NCBI RefSeq assembly: GCF_021531995.1
Contig: NZ_JAFBIZ010000019.1
Span: forward strand, 1 to 36,530
From: Faecalicatena contorta
GTDB taxonomy: Bacteria; Bacillota; Clostridia; Lachnospirales; Lachnospiraceae
Length of the DNA: 36,530 nucleotides
Direction: 5' to 3'
This document shows positions 15,453 through 24,201 of this stretch, piece after piece; position 1 is the stretch's first letter; every line of letters begins with the position of its first letter. The position numbers and the translations under genes are program-made. The notes below the pieces were generated by a model. The model made no database searches. It had not been told where the DNA came from and saw only the letters and a program-made list of their open reading frames with translations.

Positions 15453-17045
15453 ATGGAAAAACTTCCATGCAGTATTTTTAATGATGTAATCGGACCAGTC
15501 ATGCGTGGTCCATCCAGTTCTCATGTGGCGGGAGCAGACAGGATTGCGAATCTTGTGAGGCAGTCAATGCCGGGAAGGATTGTAAAAGCGGTCGTGGATT
15601 TTGATATCAATGGATCACTTGCTGCCTCTCATACGGGACATGGAACGGATATGGGATTCGCCTGTGGGTTGATGGATATGCCACTTTCAGATCCGGATGT
15701 GGATCAGTATGAGAGACTCGCAAAAGAAGCCGGGATAGATATTGAATACCGGATCCTTTACTATGGAGCAGTTCATCCTGGGAATTACCGGATGGAAATT
15801 ACGGATGAGACGGGAAAAGTACGCCGCTGGGAAGCAATCGCTGTGGGTGGTGGAATGATAGAGGTGCAGAAACTGGAAGAATTCAGGGTAACGATCTGTG
15901 GGGACTTCTATGAACTTCTGGTCATCTGTGATGGAAAAGAACCGGAGGAACAGAAGTATGAGGAGAAAATTCGGAGTCTGACAGGTGACAGTGATTATAC
16001 GCTGAAAGAAAGCGGATCAGGAAGATTATTGATCAATATGAAATATGCCTCTTCTATCGATGATAAAGTGTTGAAAGCGCTGAAAGAACTGGAAGGGGTT
16101 ACAGATATCATGTACCTGAAACCGGTCCTTCCGACGCATTCCGGTGGAGACTGTGCAGTTCCATATTCTACAGCGGAAGAACTTCTGGAATATGCAGATA
16201 TGCATCCGATGGAAGCCTGGGAGTATGGCGTATATTACGAAAGCTGCAGGGGAGGCACAACAAAAGAGGCGGTCATTGACCAGATGAATGAGATACTGAA
16301 GATTATGGAGAATGCAGTAGACGATGGGCTGAGCGGAACACAGTATCAGGACAGGATTCTGGGAGCACAGTCGCAGAAGATAGATCAGGCAGAGAGGGAA
16401 GGTAAGCTGGTTCCGTGTACTCCGCTTAATATGGTCATCAAATCGATTACCGCCGTCATGGAAACCAAAAGCTCCATGGGATTGATTGTAGCGGCTCCGA
16501 CATGTGGCTCCTGTGGATGTCTTCCGGGTACGATTATCGGTCTGGGACACGCCATGGATCTTTCCGGGGAAGAGATGGTGAAAGGGTTGTTTGTTGCGGG
16601 ACTGATCGGTGTGTTTTTTGCGGAGCAGGCGACATTTTCGGCGGAAGTCGGAGGTTGTCAGGTGGAATGTGGAGCGGGATCCGGTATGGCCGCTGCTGCA
16701 GTCGTACAGATGATGGGCGGCACCATCGGGCAGTGTGTGGATGCTGCATCTGTCGCGCTTCAGAACATCACAGGACTTGCATGTGATCCGGTCGGTAATC
16801 GTGTGGAGGTTCCTTGTCTTGGGAAAAATATCATGGGCGGAAGCAATGCGATCTCCAGCGCCAATATGATCCTTGCCGGATATGATAAAGTGATCCCGCT
16901 GGATGAGACGATTCAGGCAATCTACGAGATTGGGCGTTCCCTGCCGCTGGAGCTTCGATGTACTTTCGGAGGGCTTGGCAAGACCAGAACGGCGTTGGAG
17001 ATCCTGAAGAAAACAGAGAGGCATTTTAAAGAGGATGAGGACTGA
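15453..17045 (+). CDS. L-serine dehydratase, single-chain beta-alpha fusion (Fe-S type)
   Basis: A 530-aa enzyme converting L-serine to pyruvate and ammonia with a [4Fe-4S] cluster. Residues 1-220 are the beta domain (FNDVIGPVMRGPSSSHVAGA), and from about 240 comes the alpha domain (METKSSMGLIVAAPTCGSCG). Likely cluster cysteines lie in GGCQVECG, LACDPVGNR and VEVPCLGKN. In many Firmicutes the two domains are separate genes (sdaAB and sdaAA); here they are one chain, as in the proteobacterial enzymes. ATG follows GGAGGAGAAAGAGG. The APC permease upstream probably supplies the substrate. The gene is complete with no frame break. The enzyme is oxygen-sensitive in the family, fitting an anaerobe. 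Confidence 0.92.
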   Translation: MEKLPCSIFNDVIGPVMRGPSSSHVAGADRIANLVRQSMPGRIVKAVVDFDINGSLAASHTGHGTDMGFACGLMDMPLSDPDVDQYERLAKEAGIDIEYRILYYGAVHPGNYRMEITDETGKVRRWEAIAVGGGMIEVQKLEEFRVTICGDFYELLVICDGKEPEEQKYEEKIRSLTGDSDYTLKESGSGRLLINMKYASSIDDKVLKALKELEGVTDIMYLKPVLPTHSGGDCAVPYSTAEELLEYADMHPMEAWEYGVYYESCRGGTTKEAVIDQMNEILKIMENAVDDGLSGTQYQDRILGAQSQKIDQAEREGKLVPCTPLNMVIKSITAVMETKSSMGLIVAAPTCGSCGCLPGTIIGLGHAMDLSGEEMVKGLFVAGLIGVFFAEQATFSAEVGGCQVECGAGSGMAAAAVVQMMGGTIGQCVDAASVALQNITGLACDPVGNRVEVPCLGKNIMGGSNAISSANMILAGYDKVIPLDETIQAIYEIGRSLPLELRCTFGGLGKTRTALEILKKTERHFKEDED

Positions 17046-17073
17046 TTTACCTGTCAGGATGATTCATTATAAT
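17046..17073 (+). promoter_or_regulatory. possible promoter before the AKR remnant
   Basis: TTTACC (17046-17051), 16 bases, TATAAT (17068-17073), lying immediately after the serine dehydratase stop. It would have served the aldo/keto reductase whose remnant follows. Confidence 0.4.
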
Positions 17074-17113
17074 AATTCATAGAATGATATCATAAATAAT
17101 GAAGGAGAAAAAT

Positions 17114-17318
17114 ATGAATCAGGCCAGTGAAAAACGTTATGACAACATGAAGGAAATGCTTTTTGAGGCGTTTGATCAGGGAATTACGCATTTTGATCTT
17201 GCGAATAATTATGGCCCTGTTCCCGGCTCTGCAGAAGAAAATATCTGATGGCAAGTATTGACCAAAGTCTGCAGAACAGGAATTAATGGCAATAGAAGCT
17301 ATTTTAAAAGAATATTAA
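17114..17318 (+). pseudogene. aldo/keto reductase (YghZ-like), internally deleted
   Basis: The start is intact (GAAGGAG, then ATG 17114), and the N-terminal segment is a textbook aldo/keto reductase of the YghZ/L-glyceraldehyde-3-phosphate reductase type (FDQGITHFDLANNYGPVPGS). After AEENI the frame stops at TGA 17246. A second frame then gives a typical C-terminal end (SAEQELMAIEAILKEY) with TAA 17316-17318. About 65 codons remain of a usual 320-330, so the TIM-barrel core, including the catalytic Tyr, Lys and His, is gone. The next gene starts within about 20 bases. Confidence 0.8.
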
Positions 17319-17338
17319 AATGAGAGGAAGTGTTTTGG

Positions 17339-18394
17339 TTGGCAGAGGATGCAGTTGGAAGCAGATATTTACAGAATAATGCATATTACTACAGTCATAT
17401 GAATAAGACGCAGCAGTCTGCTTATCATGCGATGCATCAGGGGCTGTTTGCGATTGCAGATGAGTTCCAGATTCCGGGGCTGGAACCGGAAGAGCTGTAT
17501 AATGTATTTTTTCAGCTGCGACTGGATCATCCGGAGGTATTCTGGGCGACGGGCTATCGGTATAAATTCTATCCGGGGTCTCCGAATCTGATCTTTGTGC
17601 CGGAATATCTCTTCGATAAGGCAAAGATACGGGAACATCAGAAGGCCATGAAGGCAAGAGTAGAGAAGCTCGCCCGTCCGGCAGCAGCACTGTCGGAGTG
17701 GGAACGGGAGAAGTATGTGCATGACTTTATCTGTGAGAATGTACATTACGACAAGTTGAAGAAACCGTATTCCCATGAGATCATCGGCCCTCTGGGACAG
17801 GGAGTCGGCGTATGCGAAGGGATTGCCAAGTCTGTTAAGATCCTCTGTGATGCGCTGGGTATCTGGTGTATGATTGCGGTATGTGGGAATAATCCGGAAA
17901 AGGGGATCAAGTATCGTCACACCTGGAACATTGTAAAGATCGGTGGAAAATATTATCATCTGGATGCGACGTTTGATAATACACTTGGAAGAGAGACCAT
18001 CCGGTATGATTACTTTAATCTGGATGACAGAAGCATCTTCCGTGATCATGAGCCGTTGATCGCTCCTGCTCCGGCATGCACAGACGGAGATCATTTTTAT
18101 TATAAAGAAAAGAAACTGTCATTTACCAAAAAGGAAGATGTGTATAAGCGGGCCCTGCAGACAGCGAAGAAGGGAAAAATATTTACCTTTCACTGGCGGG
18201 GCGGTTATCTGACCAGGACAGTACTGGATGAATTGTTGTCGTTGATCCGGAAGGCGGGAGAAGAGAGAAAGAAAAAGGCGAGGATCAGCCTGAACTGGTC
18301 GCAGGCGGTCATCCGGTTTGATTATGTGGACGAGTCCGAAGTACAGGAACCGGAACTGGTAATAGAAGAAGCGAATGAGGGAGAACGATCATAA
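17339..18394 (+). CDS. transglutaminase-like domain protein
   Basis: A cytoplasmic protein of about 351 aa with a transglutaminase-like papain fold in its middle. The triad is visible: Cys in GVGVCEGIAKSVKILCDALG, His in YRHTWNIVKIGG and Asp in YYHLDATFDN. The preceding WEREKYVHDFICENVHYD is the conserved lead-in helix. There is no signal peptide or membrane segment, so it is not a secreted wall protease. The C-terminal 100 residues are charged and without an assignable domain. The start is uncertain: GTG 17330 is only 2 bases from GAGAGG, whereas TTG 17339 is 11 bases away. The substrate is unknown. A small open frame overlaps its 3' end. Confidence 0.75.
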   Translation: MAEDAVGSRYLQNNAYYYSHMNKTQQSAYHAMHQGLFAIADEFQIPGLEPEELYNVFFQLRLDHPEVFWATGYRYKFYPGSPNLIFVPEYLFDKAKIREHQKAMKARVEKLARPAAALSEWEREKYVHDFICENVHYDKLKKPYSHEIIGPLGQGVGVCEGIAKSVKILCDALGIWCMIAVCGNNPEKGIKYRHTWNIVKIGGKYYHLDATFDNTLGRETIRYDYFNLDDRSIFRDHEPLIAPAPACTDGDHFYYKEKKLSFTKKEDVYKRALQTAKKGKIFTFHWRGGYLTRTVLDELLSLIRKAGEERKKKARISLNWSQAVIRFDYVDESEVQEPELVIEEANEGERS

Positions 18395-18611
18395 GATACA
18401 GATGATCAGTGGTGATGAATTCCGGACGATTTGTATTCTGCAGCCGTATACGGGAGCACATGCATTTCACATGTCAGGTAAAAAGAATATTCAGAGTCCG
18501 ATGATTTATCGAAGAGAGGGAGTCAGTATGGAACTTCCTGCATTCAGTGAATATGAGATTATTCGGATAGAAGAGAAATATATACGGGAAGCACGCATGG
18601 AATTATTATGA
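18375..18611 (+). CDS. small hypothetical protein, 78 aa
   Basis: Overlaps the end of the transglutaminase-like gene by 20 bases in another frame, consistent with coupled translation. The composition is protein-like (SGDEFRTICILQPYTGAHAF, then a Glu/Arg/Ile-rich tail IIRIEEKYIREARMELL), without membrane segments. No convincing ribosome-binding site precedes ATG 18375; ATG 18402 is a later candidate. I do not recognise the family. A partner of, or truncated former extension of, the upstream protein are both possible. Confidence 0.45.
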   Translation: MRENDHKIQMISGDEFRTICILQPYTGAHAFHMSGKKNIQSPMIYRREGVSMELPAFSEYEIIRIEEKYIREARMELL

Positions 18612-18763
18612 AATGAATTTTTGGGGAAAGAATCCTGCAAAATTGAAGAAAAAATATGCCTTTTGAATGATGTTTTACTTTATTTCAGTAACAGTTACAT
18701 ACATAATGGTTATAGTGATGTCAAAAGACGATTACATTATATAATTTATCAGAAGGTATGTGT

Positions 18764-19872
18764 ATGCTTACAGGATTTAAAAACGCTGTAGAAGTTGATT
18801 TTTCTTTAGAAGAAAATCAGAAAAAAATTATGGACGCCTTTCGTCAGATTGAAAGTGAAAAGGGTACGGTGTATCCGTTAGTCATTGGAGGAGAGCGCAT
18901 TACAACGAATCAGACCATTACATCTTATAATCCGGCAAATAAAGAAGTGCTTGGTTCAGTGTGTGCATGTACAGCAGAGCTTGCTGATCAGGCAATTCAT
19001 ACGGCGAATAAGGCATTTGCAGCGTGGAGCCATACGACGGTTGATGAACGTGTACGCACGCTTCGAAAACTTGCTACATTTTCACAGGTTCTAAGGCTGT
19101 CGGATGCAGAATATATGAGCATGCGGCAAAGGTAATGCCTGGACAGAAGTGGCTGAAGAGAGTTGTCGCTGAGATGGGCGGAAAGAATGCGATCATTGTG
19201 GACTCTTCCGCAAATATTAAAAAGGCTGCACAGAGAGTCGTAAGCTCTGCGTTTACATTCCAGGGACAAAAGTGTTCCGCATGCTCACGCGCAATTGTAT
19301 TAGCGGATGTATATGATGAATTTGTGGATGCCGTTGTGGAAGAAACAAAGATATTAAAAGAAAGTCAGGGTGCCGGACAGGATAATTGTGCAATCGGGCC
19401 GGTTGTGAACAAGTCTTCCTTTGATAAGATATCCGGTTATGTAGAGATTGCAGGAGAGGAAGGAAACATTGTCTATGGCGGAACTTACAGTGATGAGACG
19501 GGATATTATGTTGATCCGACTGTTGTAAGAGATATTACACGAGAGGCGCGGATTGCAAATGAAGAAATCTTTGGACCTGTTCTTGCTGTAATTAAGGCTG
19601 AGACGTTTGATGAGGCTCTGGATGTCGCAAATCAGACAGAGTACGCACTGACCGGATCTGTATATAGTGAGACGCGTGAAAATGTAATTAAGGCGAAAAA
19701 AGTATTCCATGTCGGCAATCTGTATTTTAATCGTAAATCAACTGCAGCGGTTGTTCTTCAGCACCCGTTCGGAGGATTTAATCTTTCCGGTACAGATGCA
19801 AAGACAGGAACAGCCGATTACCTGAGAAACTTTATGAATTTAAAATCCATTACAGAAGATCTTACAGAATAA
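18764..19872 (+). pseudogene. P5C (glutamate-semialdehyde) dehydrogenase, internally deleted
   Basis: RocA/PutA-type aldehyde dehydrogenase that would oxidise pyrroline-5-carboxylate to glutamate. The N-terminus (YPLVIGGERITTNQTITSYN) is intact from ATG 18764 behind AGAAGG. Near 19080 it runs out of frame and stops at 19135. The other frame, from about 19090, is a perfect continuation of a later part of the enzyme (YEHAAKVMPGQKWLKRVVAE) and keeps the catalytic Cys (FQGQKCSACSR) and Glu (AEMGGKN). About 370 of a usual 515-540 residues remain. The cofactor-binding block with the catalytic Asn is missing and the reading frame is shifted at the junction. Translation of the second half alone could start at ATG 19135 but would not give a working enzyme. 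Confidence 0.85.
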
Positions 19873-19898
19873 TATTAGTGACTGGTACAGGCAGTCCA

Positions 19899-19936
19899 TA
19901 CAGGGGATGTGACTCATAAGAGTTTCATCCCCTGTA
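19899..19936 (+). terminator. terminator-like hairpin
   Basis: TACAGGGGATG (19899-19909) pairs with CATCCCCTGTA (19926-19936); an inner ACTC/GAGT extends the structure. No T-run follows, so efficiency is doubtful. Confidence 0.5.
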
Positions 19937-19965
19937 AATATATATCAGGACTTCCGGAAGCTTTA

Positions 19966-19994
19966 TTGTCTTCACGCCTTATATAAGGTATAAT
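19966..19994 (+). promoter_or_regulatory. promoter of the YczE-like gene
   Basis: TTGTCT (19966-19971), 17-base spacer, TATAAT (19989-19994), 44 bases before the ATG at 20039. Confidence 0.65.
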
Positions 19995-20038
19995 TGATAC
20001 GATCAATAGAGGAATACATATAGAATTGGAGAATTGTG

Positions 20039-20701
20039 ATGAGACGAAGTCTTAAGGAAACTGTCTTGCGGGTTGTGATATTATTGGCAGGTCTTGTAAT
20101 CGCGCACCTTGGAGTAACAATATTTTTGCTGGTGAATCTGGGGACAGATCCCTTTAATGTGCTGGTTCAGGGAATCTTCCGCATGCTGGTGCGGTGTTTC
20201 GGGTGGGAATTTCTGACACATGGAAGAGTGCATATTGTGATCAGTTTTCTGATTATACTGATTTTGCTGTTTCTGGACCGGTCATACATCAAGATTGGGA
20301 CGCTTCTCTGCATGATATGTGGAGGACCGATCATCGACTTTTTTACCGGGATTCTCAAGATATTTTTTGTAAAGGGACATCCGTTATGGCAGAATCTGAT
20401 TCTTCTCGCCGTTGCCTGTGCAATTCTTGCATTCGGAATGACGATTGTGATAAAGTCGGATGCAGGGACAGGACCGAATGACCTGGTTGCGGTTGTAGCC
20501 AGCGATAAGCTTCACAAGAAGTTTAGTATTGTCAGAATCATTGTTGATGTGACATTTATTGTGAGTGGATTTCTGCTGGGCGGTGCTGTCGGAATCGGAA
20601 CGATTGTCTGTGCCTGCCTTGTGGGACCGGTAGCCGGAGTATTTCTTCCGGTTAATGAAAGGTGGATTACAAATGTGATCCAAAAGCACTGCAAATGTTA
20701 G
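20039..20701 (+). CDS. YczE/YitT-type membrane protein
   Basis: A 220-aa integral membrane protein with five likely helices (about 8-32, 58-78, 82-105, 118-140 and 162-200). It carries the YczE-family pattern LGTDPFNVLVQG near the first loop and an internal echo of it, SDAGTGPNDLVAV, in the second half, consistent with an internal duplication of the fold. The cellular function of the family is poorly defined; some members are linked to secondary-metabolite producers or treated as transporters. ATG 20039 lies 7 bases after GGAG, with its own promoter. The aminotransferase gene follows after about 70 bases. Confidence 0.75.
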   Translation: MRRSLKETVLRVVILLAGLVIAHLGVTIFLLVNLGTDPFNVLVQGIFRMLVRCFGWEFLTHGRVHIVISFLIILILLFLDRSYIKIGTLLCMICGGPIIDFFTGILKIFFVKGHPLWQNLILLAVACAILAFGMTIVIKSDAGTGPNDLVAVVASDKLHKKFSIVRIIVDVTFIVSGFLLGGAVGIGTIVCACLVGPVAGVFLPVNERWITNVIQKHCKC

Positions 20702-20772
20702 GGTAATCAGAAGGACAATTTTTACACCATAGCAGATTGATATCATTATAGATTTATACCAGGAGGGGAGAT

Positions 20773-21936
20773 ATGCCAGAATTATCAAAAAGAACAGAAA
20801 CATTTACAGATTCTGTCATCCGTCGGATGACCAGAGTCTCACTGAAATATGGGGCAGTCAACTTGTCACAGGGGTTCCCGGATTTTGAGCCGCCAAAGGA
20901 GATCACAGATCGATTGGCAGAAGTGGCGGCATCAGGGCCGCATCAATATGCCCTGACCTGGGGTGCACAGAATTTCAGGGAGGCACTTGCAAGAAAGCAG
21001 GAACATTTTTCAGGGATGAAGGTGGATCCGGATCGGGAGATCGTGGTGACGTGTGGCAGTACGGAAGCTATGATGGCGTCCATGATGTCAGTATGTAATC
21101 CGGGAGATAAAGTAGTTGTATTCTCTCCATTTTATGAGAATTATGGCGCAGATGCGATCCTGAGCGGTGCAGAACCGATCTATGTTCCATTAAAACCGCC
21201 GTCATTTTATTTTGATGCGAATGAACTTGAACATGCAATGAAGCAGCCGGGAGTGAAAGCGTTGATTCTTTGTAATCCGTCAAATCCGTGCGGAAAAGTA
21301 TTCACAAGAGAAGAATTGTCTGTGATTGCAGAGCTTGCCATTCGCTATGACCTCTTTGTAATTACGGATGAAGTATATGAGCATATTCTGTACAAGCCGT
21401 ATGAACACATATACATTGCTACGCTTCCAGGTATGCGGGAGCGGACGATTATCTGCAATTCACTGTCAAAAACATATTCGATTACCGGATGGCGGCTGGG
21501 ATATGTGATTGCCTGTCCGGAAGTGATTGAAAGAGTGAAGAAGGTTCACGATTTTTTGACGGTGGGTGCAGCGGCTCCTCTGATGGAAGCGGCGGTCACA
21601 GGTCTTCAGTTTGGAGATGAATATTATGAATGGCTTCAGAAAAAGTATACACATATGAAAGAGGTGTTTGTCGGAGGCTTAAGGGATATCGGACTGACCT
21701 ATACGGATCCGCAGGGAGCGTATTATGTGCTGGTGGATATCGGGGAATTCGGGTATGACAATGATGAAGAATTCTGTGTGGATCTGGCAAAGAAAGTTGG
21801 TGTGGGAGCCGTTCCGGGATCCAGTTTCTTCCGGGAGCCTGTCAATCATCTGATTCGTTTTCATTTTGCAAAACAGGATGAGACACTGTATGCAGCATTA
21901 GACCGGTTGTCACAGATTAAAATCTTAAAAAAATAG
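20773..21936 (+). CDS. PLP-dependent class I/II aminotransferase
   Basis: A 387-aa fold-type I aminotransferase in the kynurenine/methionine/aspartate aminotransferase group (AspC-I alpha). Landmarks: VNLSQGFPDFEPP near the N-terminus, VVTCGSTEAMMASMMSVCNP (phosphate-binding side), LILCNPSNPCGKVF, FVITDEVYEHILY (Asp to pyridine N), and SLSKTYSITGWRLGYV with the Schiff-base Lys. The C-terminal Arg for substrate carboxylate is in NHLIRFHFAK. It would transfer an amino group from an aromatic amino acid or methionine to a 2-oxo acid; the exact substrate cannot be deduced. AGGAGGGGAG precedes ATG. It ends at a strong terminator shared with the convergent DUF2148 gene. Confidence 0.9.
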   Translation: MPELSKRTETFTDSVIRRMTRVSLKYGAVNLSQGFPDFEPPKEITDRLAEVAASGPHQYALTWGAQNFREALARKQEHFSGMKVDPDREIVVTCGSTEAMMASMMSVCNPGDKVVVFSPFYENYGADAILSGAEPIYVPLKPPSFYFDANELEHAMKQPGVKALILCNPSNPCGKVFTREELSVIAELAIRYDLFVITDEVYEHILYKPYEHIYIATLPGMRERTIICNSLSKTYSITGWRLGYVIACPEVIERVKKVHDFLTVGAAAPLMEAAVTGLQFGDEYYEWLQKKYTHMKEVFVGGLRDIGLTYTDPQGAYYVLVDIGEFGYDNDEEFCVDLAKKVGVGAVPGSSFFREPVNHLIRFHFAKQDETLYAALDRLSQIKILKK

Positions 21937-21953
21937 GATAAGAACAGAAAATT

Positions 21954-22010
21954 AAGACCTCAGCTATCAATCTGTAAAAAGAACAACCGATTGATAGCTG
22001 AGGTCTTTTT
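21954..22010. terminator. strong bidirectional terminator
   Basis: A 19-bp perfect stem: AAGACCTCAGCTATCAATC (21954-21972) with GATTGATAGCTGAGGTCTT (21989-22007), loop 16 bases. T-run at 22006-22010 on +, and A-run on the other side giving Ts on -. It separates two convergent genes. Confidence 0.9.
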
Positions 22011-22018
22011 CATCGAAT

Positions 22019-22585
22019 CTAAGTCCAGTCCCGTTTGGACGGATCCGGATTGTGATCGAAGAAGATGCTCTTTCCGGAGATACTGAGCGGAATACCCATC
22101 CACAGGATGTCTTCCTCCAGATATCTCATCTCTTCGGCAGCTTTTCCGATGGACATCATGATACGAGTATCGATTCTTGCATCGGCAGCGATGCTGACGG
22201 CAGAAGAGATCGCGATACCGAGGTCTATGGACGCAAATACACAGGTTCCACCTGCCTCTTTACAGGCAGCACAGTCTGCGTTGCCGCAGTAGCCGCAATG
22301 TGAGATTCCTCGATAGGAGCGCTTTGCACCGATCAAAACCACAGCCTGGGATCGATGTACATTGTAAGCGTCTCTTTCATACCATGCGACGCCATTGTCA
22401 GGAAAATTCTTTTCACCAAATTCACGCATCTTTTCAACAAGAGCGGATTTGTCTTCTCCGGTAATGACCATGGTATAGATCACATCTTTTCCGGTTGCTT
22501 TCGGTGCCGTTCTGGCAGCAGCGCACATCTGGGCGGCCGTCTGCAGCAAAGCCTGCTCTTCCATCTGATCACTGTAATATAACAT
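22019..22585 (-). CDS. DUF2148 ferredoxin-like protein
   Basis: A 188-aa protein of the DUF2148 family, which includes a short Cys-rich iron-sulfur-type segment. The Cys cluster is in GISHCGYCGNADCAACKEAG and continues GTCVFASIDLGIAISSA. The N-terminal helix (ALLQTAAQMCAAARTAPKA) matches the family opening. A redox role is inferred from the cysteines; no reaction is established. The start is ATG at 22585, 6-7 bases after AGAGGG; an upstream ATG at 22609 lacks such a site. It is monocistronic and convergent with the aminotransferase. Confidence 0.85.
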   Translation of the reverse strand: MLYYSDQMEEQALLQTAAQMCAAARTAPKATGKDVIYTMVITGEDKSALVEKMREFGEKNFPDNGVAWYERDAYNVHRSQAVVLIGAKRSYRGISHCGYCGNADCAACKEAGGTCVFASIDLGIAISSAVSIAADARIDTRIMMSIGKAAEEMRYLEEDILWMGIPLSISGKSIFFDHNPDPSKRDWT

Positions 22586-22729
22586 AGTTATCCCTCTTTT
22601 CTGTTTCATGAACTGTATTTTTCTGCTTTGTATTTAAAGGTGTGCTTTGAAAAATGAATCTATCTATACTATAACATGCAGACCGCGATTTTACATAACT
22701 TTTTTTCGGGGGAATAAATGTACGTGGAC

Positions 22730-22758
22730 TTGTTACAGAGAAAAATATGGAGTATAAT
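22730..22758 (+). promoter_or_regulatory. promoter of the first intact MATE gene
   Basis: TTGTTA (22730-22735), 17-base spacer, TATAAT (22753-22758). The GTG start at 22795 follows AAAGGAG. Confidence 0.65.
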
Positions 22759-22794
22759 AACGTCTGCAGTAAGTGAAAATAAAGGAGAAGCAGG

Positions 22795-24150
22795 GTGGAT
22801 ATTGGAGATCAAAGATTCTGGAAGAAGTTAGGAAAACTGGCTGCGCCAATCGCACTGCAGAATCTGATGCTGGCATCTGTTGCCGCTGCGGACGCGTTGA
22901 TGCTTGGACGTGTGACACAGGATTCTATGTCAGCAGTATCGCTGGCAACACAGATTCAGTTTGTGCAGAACATGGTACTTGCAGCGATTGTTTCCGTGAT
23001 TGTGATTCTGGGGGCACAGTACTGGGGCAGGCGAGATTCGAAGACAGTGAATGACATTTTCTGTATGGGACTTCGACTAAGTGTGGCAGCATCGCTACTC
23101 TTTTTTATCGGGTGTGTATGTTTTCCGCGATATCTGATGTTGATATTTACTAACGAAGAAGCGCTGATTGTGATCGGCAGCAGATATCTGAGGATTGCAG
23201 GATGGTCTTATCTGTTGACTGGAATCTCGCAGTGTTATCTGGCTATTATGAAGGTCAGCGAGCATGCATTGCAGACCGCGATTGTCAGTTCCGGAGCAGT
23301 TTTTATTAATATTGTGTTAAATGCGGTGTTTATCTTCGGTCTCTTTGGAACTCCGGCAATGGAGGTACAGGGAGCGGCACTGGCGACCCTGATCGCAAGG
23401 ATCGTTGAATTGATATGGGTATTGAGCTATTCTTTACGGAAAGGATATATTCATCCGGAATGGAAACGCCTGTTTCATAGAAATAAACTTCTGGCAGCAG
23501 ACTTTCGCAAATGCCTGCTCCCGCTTCTTGGTGCAAGTTTGTTCTGGGGAGTCGGTTTTACATCCTATTCGGCATTTATGGGACATCTTGGAACAGATGC
23601 TACTGCCGCCAACTCAATTGCGGCAGTGGTCAGAGACCTGGTATGCTGTCTGTGCAACGGTCTTGCCAACGGAGGAGGAATTCTGGTTGGAAATGAGCTT
23701 GGCGCCGGACATCTGGAGCGTGGAAAGCAGTATGGAGATCGTCTGGCAAAGATCGCATTTCTGACAGGCTTTTTATCGACGGCAATCATGCTGGCTGTAA
23801 CTCCGTTTGTTACAGGCTTTGTGAAGATGACGGATCAGGCAGAACGATACTTAATCGGGATGATGATCATTATGGCGTTTTATATGATCGGACGTACCGT
23901 GAACACCATCGTGATTAACGGGATATTTGCAGCCGGTGGGGATACTGTATTTGATATGTACAGTCTTGCAGTCTGTATGTGGGAGATTGCGATTCCTCTG
24001 GCAGCAGCAGGAACATTCTTCCTGCATTGGCCGGTTCTGGTGGTGTATGCATGTACCTGTCTGGATGAAGTCGGAAAGATTCCATGGGTCATGTATCATT
24101 ACCGCAAGTACAGATGGGTGAAGGATCTGACACGGGAATTTGAAACATAG
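22795..24150 (+). CDS. MATE-family efflux transporter
   Basis: A 451-aa membrane protein with about 12 helices arranged as two bundles. Telling segments: LGKLAAPIALQNLMLASVAA with helix 1, ALMLGRVTQDSMSAVSLATQ, GAQYWGRRD and, in the second half, NGLANGGGILVGNELGAGHL. MATE proteins export cationic drugs or metabolites in exchange for Na+ or H+. The start is GTG 22795, 7 bases after AAAGGAG. It is intact, unlike the MATE gene at 4834. No regulator gene lies next to it; the substrate is unknown. Confidence 0.9.
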   Translation: MDIGDQRFWKKLGKLAAPIALQNLMLASVAAADALMLGRVTQDSMSAVSLATQIQFVQNMVLAAIVSVIVILGAQYWGRRDSKTVNDIFCMGLRLSVAASLLFFIGCVCFPRYLMLIFTNEEALIVIGSRYLRIAGWSYLLTGISQCYLAIMKVSEHALQTAIVSSGAVFINIVLNAVFIFGLFGTPAMEVQGAALATLIARIVELIWVLSYSLRKGYIHPEWKRLFHRNKLLAADFRKCLLPLLGASLFWGVGFTSYSAFMGHLGTDATAANSIAAVVRDLVCCLCNGLANGGGILVGNELGAGHLERGKQYGDRLAKIAFLTGFLSTAIMLAVTPFVTGFVKMTDQAERYLIGMMIIMAFYMIGRTVNTIVINGIFAAGGDTVFDMYSLAVCMWEIAIPLAAAGTFFLHWPVLVVYACTCLDEVGKIPWVMYHYRKYRWVKDLTREFET

Positions 24151-24201
24151 AAGAAAAAAAATCTTAAGAGAATCTATAAAAATGTAAAGGGGATATAAGA
24201 A

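Noticed and set aside
16026-17024. Long minus-strand open frame opposite the serine dehydratase
   Set aside because: It lies fully antisense to a well-recognised enzyme, has low-complexity His/Arg/Cys-rich sequence, and has no ribosome-binding site.
17369-18094. Minus-strand open frame of 241 codons opposite the transglutaminase-like gene
   Set aside because: It is antisense to a gene with a visible catalytic triad and shows no domain of its own.
22676-23283. A GCAGACCGCGATT repeat before and inside the first intact MATE gene
   Set aside because: Only 13 bases match, once in the leader and once in coding sequence; there are no further copies or structure.
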